Assembly (NCBI RefSeq): GCF_017573505.1
Contig: NZ_JAGEOJ010000017.1
Span: 1-64,000 of the forward strand
Length of the DNA stretch: 64,000 bases
Direction of reading: 5' to 3'
Source: Actinomadura barringtoniae
Lineage (GTDB): Bacteria > Actinomycetota > Actinomycetes > Streptosporangiales > Streptosporangiaceae
The notes under the pieces were generated by a model, which had not been told where the DNA came from, searched no databases, and was given only the letters and a program-made list of their open reading frames with translations. The translations under genes were made by a program, and so were the position numbers. Below, piece by piece: positions 58,162-64,000 of the stretch (positions are counted from its first letter, which is position 1; each line of letters begins with the position of its first letter).

Positions 58162-59415
58162 AAACTGGTGGTGGCCGTGAAACTGGTGACCTCGCCCAAG
58201 GTGAGCGAGGCCCTGCGTGATGAGCTGCGCGGGTGCAACGACGCAGCGACCTGGGTGTCGGCGGTCGCGTTCGAGCATTTCGGGCTTAAGGTCCGCGAGG
58301 GAGCGCTTCGCAAGCTCGTGTACGCCCGCCTTAGAGAGGAGCGAAGGATCAAGTCTGCGGCGGCCCAGCAGCTGATCAAGAAGGTCGTGGACGCCTACAC
58401 CGCGCTGCGGGGCAATATCCGGGCCGGGAATCTGGGCGGGGACCAGTCCAAGCGGCGGCGCAAGGCCGCCTCCAAGCCGATCGTCTTCAGGCCGGACGCG
58501 GCACAGCCCTATGACTGCCGCAACATGGGGTGGGACATTGACGGCCGCTCGGTCGCGATCACGACCCGGCAGGGTCGGCTGAAGGGCGTTCCGTTCGTGT
58601 GCTCGCCCGAGCAGGCCAGGACCCTTTCCAGTTGCCGCAAGGGAGAGGCCGACCTGCTATTTCGTGACGGAGCCTGGTACCTGCACGCGACTTGTGAGGT
58701 TCCCGAGGGGACGCTGAACGACGTTCCACTTGGCTTCATCGGGGTCGACCTGGGAGTCGAGAACGTCGCCACCACCTCCACCGGCTATCGGGCGGCCGGT
58801 CGGCACCTCAATCGTCACCGCCGCCGCCAGCAGTACCTGCGCACCAAGCTCCAGAAGAAGGGAACCAAGGCGGCCAAGCGGCTGCTGAAGAAGCGGCGTC
58901 GCCAGGAGGCCCGCCGCGCCAAAGACCTGAACCACTGCATATCCAAGACGATCGTGACCGAGGCTGAACGCACCGGCCAAGGGATCTCCCTGGAAGACCT
59001 CACGGGGATTCTCGGACGGGTACGGCTCCGCAAGCCCCAACGGGTCACCCTCCATTCCTGGTCCTTCCACCAGCTCGGGGAGTTCATCGTCTACAAGGCA
59101 CGCCTTGCCGGAGTGCCGGTCGTGTACGTAAACCCGGCCTACACCTCGCAGATGTGCGCTGACTGCGGCCACACCGACAAGCGGAACCGTGTCGACCAGG
59201 GCCTGTTCATCTGCCGGGGCTGCGGCGTCGTTGCGCACGCAGACCGGAATGCTTCCCGCAACATCGCAGCCAAAGGCACTGTTGCGTGGGACGCGGGGCG
59301 GCAGTCATCCGTCCCGGCCCCTGTCCTATCGGATGGGGGCCAAGACGCGGCACGAAACCTCACAGCCAGTGAGAGACGTAGCCGCAAGCTTGGGGCTTCG
59401 ATCCCGAGAAGCTGA
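58159..59415 (+). CDS. tnpB: TnpB (IS605-family OrfB) RNA-guided nuclease
   Basis: A 418-residue TnpB with an intact RuvC-like site: Asp197 (GVDLGVENVA), Glu279 (ISLEDLTGI) and Asp362 (AHADRNASRNIA), plus a zinc finger of two CxxC pairs (CADCGH and CRGCG). TnpB proteins use an omega-RNA transcribed across the end of their own gene and cut DNA next to a short TAM. No TnpA transposase is adjacent, so it is a solitary (IS1341-type) unit. The GTG at 58159 is favoured; the frame is open upstream. The length is normal, so it should be active. Confidence 0.9.
   Translation: MKLVVAVKLVTSPKVSEALRDELRGCNDAATWVSAVAFEHFGLKVREGALRKLVYARLREERRIKSAAAQQLIKKVVDAYTALRGNIRAGNLGGDQSKRRRKAASKPIVFRPDAAQPYDCRNMGWDIDGRSVAITTRQGRLKGVPFVCSPEQARTLSSCRKGEADLLFRDGAWYLHATCEVPEGTLNDVPLGFIGVDLGVENVATTSTGYRAAGRHLNRHRRRQQYLRTKLQKKGTKAAKRLLKKRRRQEARRAKDLNHCISKTIVTEAERTGQGISLEDLTGILGRVRLRKPQRVTLHSWSFHQLGEFIVYKARLAGVPVVYVNPAYTSQMCADCGHTDKRNRVDQGLFICRGCGVVAHADRNASRNIAAKGTVAWDAGRQSSVPAPVLSDGGQDAARNLTASERRSRKLGASIPRS
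59300..59415 (+). ncRNA. Predicted omega-RNA at the tnpB 3' end
   Basis: Two stable hairpins overlap the last codons of tnpB: GGCCCC (59316-59321) with GGGGCC (59336-59341), continued by TCC-TATC-GGA; and CTTGGG (59389-59394) with CCCGAG (59403-59408) around an 8-nt loop. The second is the kind of subterminal hairpin found at TnpB element ends, after which the guide starts. The exact ends are not known. Confidence 0.55.
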
Positions 59416-59432
59416 CACAGGAGTTGAACGAA

Positions 59433-60782
59433 TCATCGTTGCACTACCAGGGCGGACGGGTGGTGGGCGACGAAGCGGCCGCCGCCGAGGTTGAGGGCGT
59501 TTGCGGCGGCGTTGAGGCTGTGGGGGGAGGCCGTGTCGCTCCAGCGTCCGGTGGAGACGCGCTTGCCGACGGTGTTGATGGCCGCGACGTACTCGGCGTC
59601 GGTGAAGGCGCAGTGGCCGATGGCCGCGACGTAGGCCTGGCGGAGCATGGCGGAGTCGCCCGCGGCCTTGACCCGGGCGGCGTAGGCGTTCTCCTGCTCG
59701 ACCGGCACCAGCTGGTCGGAGATCGTGTGAACGGTGAGCTCTGGGACGGGCAGGCGGCCGGTGTTGGTGGAGGTGCGGCGCATGGCGCTCAGGGAGTCGC
59801 CCTCGGAGGCGTAGCGGCGGCCGAGGTTCAGGGCCGAGAGGTCGGTGCGGAGGTCGAGTCCGGCCTGGCGGTAGAGAAACGCGATCTGCTTGCGGCGGGG
59901 AGAGCTGCGGATCAGGCGGCCGTAGTCGACGCCGATGTTGGCGCCGCTGTCGCCACCGGCGGCCTTGGCGATGGAGGCGCGCCCGGACTCGATGAAGACC
60001 AGCTGTCCTGAGGTGAGGATGCGGGCTTGTTGTTCCTCCTGGCCGGCGTAGTCGCGTGGGGCGGGCGGGGCGGTGCCGGTGGCCCAGTCGGTCTGGTTGA
60101 GCAGGGCGCCGGCGAGCGCGATCCGGGCACGGCCCGCAGAGGTGGACTGCGCGTCGGAGACGGCCTTGGTGAGCGCCAGACCGGACGCCGCGCCCTCGGC
60201 CTCTGAGGCGAAATCGCGGATTTTCACCTGTGCGGCCTGTGGCAGCAGGGTGGTGAGGGCGTACTCGGCGTTGAGCTGGTAGTTGTTCAGGTCGACGCCA
60301 CCGGCCACGATGCCGCAGAACGTGGCGGCACCGGCGATCCTGCCTTTGCCCTGCTGGGCGATGAGGCTGTTGACCAGGCCTCCCATCGACTGGCCGGTGG
60401 CGATCGTGCGGCGCGGCCTCCCGGCCTGCTCGCCGAACGCCTTGAGCGTGCCGAACTGGTCGGCGACGGCGGAGTTCAGTGCCCACATCGAGCCGTGCGG
60501 GTCGTAGGAGGACCCGGCGAGCGCGTATCCCTGGTCGAGAAGGGCGGTGGCGCTGCCCTTGCTCGGGGCGTCCTGAGCCACGAGCGGGCCGTAGCCGTGG
60601 CTGAACAGGACGAGTGTGCCGTTCCAGCGGGCCGGGACGTCGGCGACCCAGGTGGCGCCGTCGGCCAGCGTTCCGGTGTGGTGGGTGACGGGCGAAGAGG
60701 CGGAGGCCAGGCCGTTCGGCGCTGCGGCGGCGAGGGTGGCTGAACTGGCGATCAGGGCGGTGAGCGTGCGTCGGCGCGTCAC
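59433..60782 (-). CDS. Secreted alpha/beta hydrolase (tannase/oligomer hydrolase-like)
   Basis: A 449-residue exported hydrolase. A signal peptide of about 30 residues (TRRRTLTALIASSATLAAAA) contains two arginines but no full Tat motif. The catalytic triad is Ser of GQSMGG, Asp of TISDQLVP and His of IGHCAFTD, an arrangement found in large esterases such as tannases and 3-hydroxybutyrate oligomer hydrolases. GTG 60782 is chosen because GGGAGA lies 7 nt before it. Its promoter (TTGACC-N18-TACATT) nearly equals that of the MFS gene at 61828; the PaaX gene lies between them. Confidence 0.82.
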   Translation of the reverse strand: MTRRRTLTALIASSATLAAAAPNGLASASSPVTHHTGTLADGATWVADVPARWNGTLVLFSHGYGPLVAQDAPSKGSATALLDQGYALAGSSYDPHGSMWALNSAVADQFGTLKAFGEQAGRPRRTIATGQSMGGLVNSLIAQQGKGRIAGAATFCGIVAGGVDLNNYQLNAEYALTTLLPQAAQVKIRDFASEAEGAASGLALTKAVSDAQSTSAGRARIALAGALLNQTDWATGTAPPAPRDYAGQEEQQARILTSGQLVFIESGRASIAKAAGGDSGANIGVDYGRLIRSSPRRKQIAFLYRQAGLDLRTDLSALNLGRRYASEGDSLSAMRRTSTNTGRLPVPELTVHTISDQLVPVEQENAYAARVKAAGDSAMLRQAYVAAIGHCAFTDAEYVAAINTVGKRVSTGRWSDTASPHSLNAAANALNLGGGRFVAHHPSALVVQR

Positions 60783-60817
60783 GGTCGTCTCCCAGGGGCG
60801 GGGAATGAAGTTCGGCG

Positions 60818-60847
60818 AATGTACGTCGAAATTCTGACTACGGTCAA
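60818..60847 (-). promoter_or_regulatory. Sigma-70-type promoter of the secreted hydrolase
   Basis: On the minus strand TTGACC (60847-60842), an 18-bp spacer, TACATT (60823-60818). The 30-bp segment matches the MFS promoter at 61747-61776 in 24 of 30 positions, including TTTCGAC in the spacer. Confidence 0.75.
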
Positions 60848-60898
60848 GAGAATGCACAATTAGGTGTCTCGGGTGCCGTTCGGTGGGGCTGTGGGCTC

Positions 60899-60913
60899 TA
60901 CGCTGTGGGGGTG
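60899..60913 (+). promoter_or_regulatory. Leaderless promoter of paaX
   Basis: TACGCT (60899-60904), GTGGGG, then GTG at 60911. Confidence 0.6.
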
Positions 60914-61732
60914 ACCAGCGCCGAAGAGCCCGAGCCGCGCACGCAGTCCCTGCTGCTGTCGTTCTGCGGCATCCACCTGCTCGGGCGGGGCCGCGCGGTC
61001 TCCTCGGGCAGCGTGATCGAGGTGCTCGGGCGGCTGGGCGTCGGCGAGGGCGCGACGCGTTCCACGCTCAACCGGATGGTGCGGCGTGGCCTGCTTGAGC
61101 GGCACCAGCGGGGACGGAAGACCTACTTCGGCCTGACCGGGCACGCTGAGGGCGTGCTGGCGGACGGGCGCGACCGGATCTGGAGCACCGGGGTGGTCAA
61201 CGCCGACTGGGACGGCCAGTGGACCCTCGTCGGATTCTCGCTGCCCGACTCCTGGCGCAGCGAACGTCATGACCTGCGCTCGCGGCTGATCTGGGCCGGG
61301 TTCGGGCCGCTGCAGAACGGCCTGTGGGCGGCGCCCGGGCCGGTCGACGTCGCGCAGGCCGTGGAGGGCCTCGGGCTGGAGTCCCATCTGCGGGTGTTCC
61401 GGGCGAGCGTGCTGCCTCCGACGCAGGTGCGCGAGGTGCTGGAGCAGGCATTCGACGTGCCCGCGATCGGTGGTCGTTATCGGGGCTTCCTTGAGCGCTG
61501 GGACCGTACGGATCCGCCCGGCCCCGACGGGGATGCCTTGGCCCAGCAGTTGCTGTTGCACACCGAATGGCTGGAACTCGTTCGCAGGGATCCGCACCTG
61601 CCCGCCGAATACCTTCCGGCGGACTGGCCCGCGGCCCGCGCGGAGTCGGTGTTCCGCGGGCTGTCCGGGCGCTGGCAGCGTTCGGCCGACCTGTCCGCGG
61701 CCAAGCTGGACATGGTCGCTCCCGAGGATTGA
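60911..61732 (+). CDS. PaaX-family transcriptional regulator
   Basis: A 273-residue repressor of the PaaX family. The N-terminal winged helix (RTQSLLLSFCGIHLLG to RGLLERHQRGRKTYFGLT, about 10-75) binds DNA; a central and a C-terminal domain (about 95-255) bind an acyl-CoA in family members such as phenylacetyl-CoA for PaaX. GTG 60911 follows TACGCT by 6 nt, so the message is leaderless. It is divergent from the secreted hydrolase and precedes the MFS gene, whose promoters are nearly identical, so it probably represses both. Its inducer is unknown. Confidence 0.86.
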   Translation: MTSAEEPEPRTQSLLLSFCGIHLLGRGRAVSSGSVIEVLGRLGVGEGATRSTLNRMVRRGLLERHQRGRKTYFGLTGHAEGVLADGRDRIWSTGVVNADWDGQWTLVGFSLPDSWRSERHDLRSRLIWAGFGPLQNGLWAAPGPVDVAQAVEGLGLESHLRVFRASVLPPTQVREVLEQAFDVPAIGGRYRGFLERWDRTDPPGPDGDALAQQLLLHTEWLELVRRDPHLPAEYLPADWPAARAESVFRGLSGRWQRSADLSAAKLDMVAPED

Positions 61733-61759
61733 CGTTCGTCAGTCTGTTGACGGTCATCA
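61729..61759. repeat. Direct repeat over the paaX stop and MFS -35
   Basis: TTGACGTTCGTCA (61729-61741) and TTGACGGTCATCA (61747-61759), 11 of 13 identical, 18 bp apart. The first contains the paaX stop (61730-61732) and a TGACG-TT-CGTCA dyad; the second is the -35 region of the MFS promoter. Confidence 0.65.
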
Positions 61760-61776
61760 TATTTTCGACTTACATT
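61747..61776 (+). promoter_or_regulatory. Sigma-70-type promoter of the MFS gene
   Basis: TTGACG (61747-61752), an 18-bp spacer, TACATT (61771-61776), 51 bp before the MFS start. It is almost identical to the promoter of the secreted hydrolase on the other side of paaX. Confidence 0.75.
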
Positions 61777-61827
61777 CAACGCTCCGGGCTGCGCAGCCTC
61801 CCACCCCTGCCTCGTCCAGGAGCACCC

Positions 61828-63399
61828 GTGTCCCACTCGTCCACGGCCCCGCCACTGACCTCCTCCACCGACGCGTCACGGCTCACCAAGGGCACCCTGA
61901 TCGCCGGTCTCCTGGCCGTCTGCCTCGCGCAGATCGGCCTGGCGATCCCCGCCACGCTGAACGGGCTCTTCCAGAGCGACCTGCATCCCGTGGGCGCCCA
62001 GCTGACCTGGGTCTCGGACGCGTTCCTGCTGCCCGTCGCCGTCCTGGAGCTGACGTTCGGCCTGCTCGGCGACCTGTTCGGCCGCAAGCGGCTGCTGGTC
62101 GCGGGCGCCGCGCTGATCGCGGCGGGCGAGCTGCTCAGCACCGCCGCCGACGGCATCCACCTGCTGTGGGCCGGCCAGGCGATCGCCGGTCTCGGCGCCG
62201 CCGCGCTCTTCCCGACCTCGCTCGCCGTCATCGCCGCGGGCACGACCACCCATGCAGAACGCGCCCGGGTCATCGCGCTGTGGGCGGCGTTGCTGTCGAC
62301 CGGCGGCTTCCTCGCACCGCTGCTCGGCGGCGTCACCGCCACCTACGGCTCGTGGCGGTGGGCGTTCGTCGGCGTCGCGGTCATCGCCGGGGCGAGCGCG
62401 CTGGTCAGCGCGTTCCTCGCCCGCGACTCCCGGTCGCCGGAGGGGCGCGGGCTGGACCTGGCCGGGCAGATCACGGTCGGCCTCGGCCTGTTCGCCCTCC
62501 TCTACGCGATCATCCAGGGGCCGACGGACGGCTGGGGCTCGGTACAGATCGTGGCGGCGTTCGTCGCGGCGGCGGTGTTCCTCGTCCTGTTCGTCGTCGC
62601 CGAGCTGCGCGCCCGGTCGCCGCTGCTGCGCCTGGACCTGTTCCGCAACCGGGCCTTCGCGGTGGCCTCGTTCGTCGCCGTGGTCGGCATGTTCTCCTTC
62701 CTCGGCACGGCCTACTCGGTGAGCATCCGGCTGGGCGCCGTTCAGGATCAGCCGCCGATGCGCACCGCGCTGGCGTTCCTGCTGCTGAACGGCCTGGCCC
62801 TGCTCCTGCTGCCGGTGACCGAACGGCTGCTGCGTTCGGTCGCGCCGTGGAAGCTGCTGACCGCCGGGCTGATGCTCATGGCGGCGGGGGACTTCTGGGC
62901 CGCCACGCTGCCGATCCACACGATGGCGTTCCCGCCGCTGATCCTGCCGCTCGGCCTGGTCGGCGTCGGCTTCGCCGTCACGGTCTCCTCGATCACCGCC
63001 AGCGCGGTCAACACCGTGCCGGTGCCGCTGGCGGGCATGGCGAGCGCCACCACCAACCTGCTGCGCGACTTCGGGTTCACGCTCGGCCCCGCGATCATCG
63101 GGGCGGTCGCGTTGAGCAGGGCGAGCACCGCGTTCGGCGCCTCGCTGCACGACTCGGGCCTGCCCGGCGGGCTGCAGGGCGCGGCCTCGGGAATCCTCTC
63201 CGAGGGCGGACCGCTCGCCGTGAACGCGGCCTCTGAGGAGTCTCCGAAGCTCCACCCCGTTCACGACATGGCGATGTCGGCGCTCGGCCACGGCTATTCG
63301 ATCGGCTTCGTCGTTTGCGGATGCGCCGCTCTTGTCAGTGCGCTGCTCGCTTTGGCCGCGCTTCGCGGGCACGGCGCCACCGATGACGAGGCCTTGTAA
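61828..63399 (+). CDS. MFS transporter, DHA2 (14-span) type
   Basis: A 523-residue exporter of the DHA2 group of the major facilitator superfamily, with about 14 membrane spans. GLLGDLFGRKRLLVAG is the loop 2-3 signature; a soluble C-terminal loop (HDSGLPGGLQGAASGILSE) between the last spans is typical of DHA2 members. These proteins export drugs and other small molecules using protons. AGGAG lies 6 nt before the GTG at 61828. The promoter match suggests joint expression with the secreted hydrolase under PaaX-type control. Confidence 0.88.
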   Translation: MSHSSTAPPLTSSTDASRLTKGTLIAGLLAVCLAQIGLAIPATLNGLFQSDLHPVGAQLTWVSDAFLLPVAVLELTFGLLGDLFGRKRLLVAGAALIAAGELLSTAADGIHLLWAGQAIAGLGAAALFPTSLAVIAAGTTTHAERARVIALWAALLSTGGFLAPLLGGVTATYGSWRWAFVGVAVIAGASALVSAFLARDSRSPEGRGLDLAGQITVGLGLFALLYAIIQGPTDGWGSVQIVAAFVAAAVFLVLFVVAELRARSPLLRLDLFRNRAFAVASFVAVVGMFSFLGTAYSVSIRLGAVQDQPPMRTALAFLLLNGLALLLLPVTERLLRSVAPWKLLTAGLMLMAAGDFWAATLPIHTMAFPPLILPLGLVGVGFAVTVSSITASAVNTVPVPLAGMASATTNLLRDFGFTLGPAIIGAVALSRASTAFGASLHDSGLPGGLQGAASGILSEGGPLAVNAASEESPKLHPVHDMAMSALGHGYSIGFVVCGCAALVSALLALAALRGHGATDDEAL

Positions 63400-63442
63400 C
63401 CGCAGTTCTACCTAAATGGCGAATGAATTGAGAGGAAGTGTT

Positions 63443-64000
63443 TTGAGTACGACTTCGGTGCGGCGGCACGGCGATGTCGCGGTCCTGTGGCTCTGCCGGG
63501 AGGCCAAGCGCAACGCGATCGACGACGCGACGATCCTGCGGATCGGGGAGTTCTTCGCCGCGCCGCCCGCCTGGGTCAAGGCCGTCGTTCTCGCGGCGGA
63601 GGGCGACCACTTCTCGGCCGGGCTCGACCTGTCGGAGCTCACCGGGCGCCGGACCGAGGAGGCACTCGAGCACTCCCTCATGTGGCATCGCGTCTTCCAG
63701 ATCATCGACGCCGGGAACGTCCCCGTGGTGGCCGCGCTCAAGGGCGCGGTCATCGGCGGCGGGCTTGAGCTGGCGGCGACCGCGCACATCCGCGTCGCCG
63801 AACCGACCGCGTTCTACGCCCTCCCCGAAGGCCAGCGCGGCCTGTTCGTGGGCGGCGGCGGCTCGGTGCGCATCCCGCGGCTGATCGGCGCGCATCGCAT
63901 GGCGGACATGATGCTGACCGGCCGGGTCTACGACGCCGAGGAGGGGCAGGCGATCGGCCTGTCGAACTACCTCGTGGACGAGGGCGACGGGCTCACGCGG
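63443..64000 (+). CDS. Enoyl-CoA hydratase/isomerase family protein (partial, runs off the end)
   Basis: The first 186 codons of a crotonase-fold enzyme, open at the window edge. The oxyanion-hole peptides are at FSAGLDL (near residue 56-62) and GAVIGGGLELAAT (near 100-112); the catalytic region PEGQRGLFVGGGGSVRIPRLIG follows. Such proteins hydrate, isomerise or cleave acyl-CoA thioesters. The start is uncertain: TTG 63443 has AGAGGAAG a few nt upstream, GTG 63458 is the next candidate. It lies just after the MFS gene, and a PaaX-type regulator nearby suits CoA-thioester catabolism. Confidence 0.78.
   Translation, partial: MSTTSVRRHGDVAVLWLCREAKRNAIDDATILRIGEFFAAPPAWVKAVVLAAEGDHFSAGLDLSELTGRRTEEALEHSLMWHRVFQIIDAGNVPVVAALKGAVIGGGLELAATAHIRVAEPTAFYALPEGQRGLFVGGGGSVRIPRLIGAHRMADMMLTGRVYDAEEGQAIGLSNYLVDEGDGLTR

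Larger units (their letters stand above)
58100..59440 (+). mobile_element. Solitary IS605-type unit (tnpB plus predicted omega-RNA), ends undefined
   Basis: The tnpB gene with its structured 3' end forms a mobile unit lying between two unrelated host genes. The exact left and right ends are not marked by a target duplication, as usual for IS605-type elements, so the limits given are rough. No transposase of another class is present. Confidence 0.55.

Noticed and set aside
1..64000. CRISPR arrays, tRNA or rRNA genes
   Set aside because: I saw no regularly spaced direct repeats with unique spacers, no cloverleaf with the TTCGANNC arm and acceptor pairing, and no rRNA-like sequence. This was by eye, so a weak tRNA could be missed.

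Overview
This 64-kb window is chromosomal DNA from a high-GC actinomycete, most likely a member of the Streptosporangiales or a relative (Actinomadura-like), though the genus is a guess. The pointers are very GC-rich third codon positions, many GTG and TTG starts, a MurA with Asp in place of the catalytic Cys, an F420/LLM-type oxidoreductase, a TIGR03086 protein, DUF5302 and DUF5988 proteins, an ECF41 sigma factor, and at least ten genes that appear to be transcribed without a leader. Coding density is high: no gene-free stretch reaches 300 bases, and I see no rRNA, tRNA, CRISPR array or prophage.

Layout. 0-9 kb: LysE exporter, serine hydrolase, SDR, a GAF / GAF-ANTAR / STAS signalling operon, a sulfatase lipoprotein, an orphan histidine kinase and a winged-helix gene broken by one in-frame TGA. 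9-20 kb: an OhrR-type MarR regulator with twin palindromic operators facing a small membrane protein, murA, several regulator/enzyme pairs (TetR-SDR-flavin oxidoreductase, MerR-metallo-beta-lactamase fold, TetR-FAD monooxygenase), a P450 and an aldo-keto reductase. 20-32 kb: GntR-acyl-CoA ligase, FAD hydroxylase, aromatic amino acid decarboxylase, DUF5302, a PPOX-fold protein, TetR genes, a lactamase-fold hydrolase, and a TetR/LLM oxidoreductase pair with two matching operators. 32-43 kb: a secreted PETase-like hydrolase, a FadD15-type acyl-CoA ligase, a MacB/FtsX-type ABC exporter and a GH38 alpha-mannosidase operon. 43-52 kb: an M20 peptidase facing a complete five-gene peptide ABC importer, then a MarR-EamA operon. 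52-59 kb: a methyltransferase-like gene coupled to an ECF41 sigma factor and its probable epimerase target, a PAS-GAF-PP2C-HATPase phosphatase, a membrane-anchored peptidase-like protein and a solitary TnpB with a probable omega-RNA. 59-64 kb: a PaaX regulator flanked by a secreted hydrolase and an MFS exporter whose promoters are almost the same sequence, then an enoyl-CoA hydratase that runs off the window.

Two themes stand out. Most regulators sit next to a clear dyad operator, so the window is a chain of small self-contained regulator-target cassettes. Also, several stop codons lie inside short imperfect tandem duplications (8-21 bp units), a recurring structure that ordinary annotation does not record.
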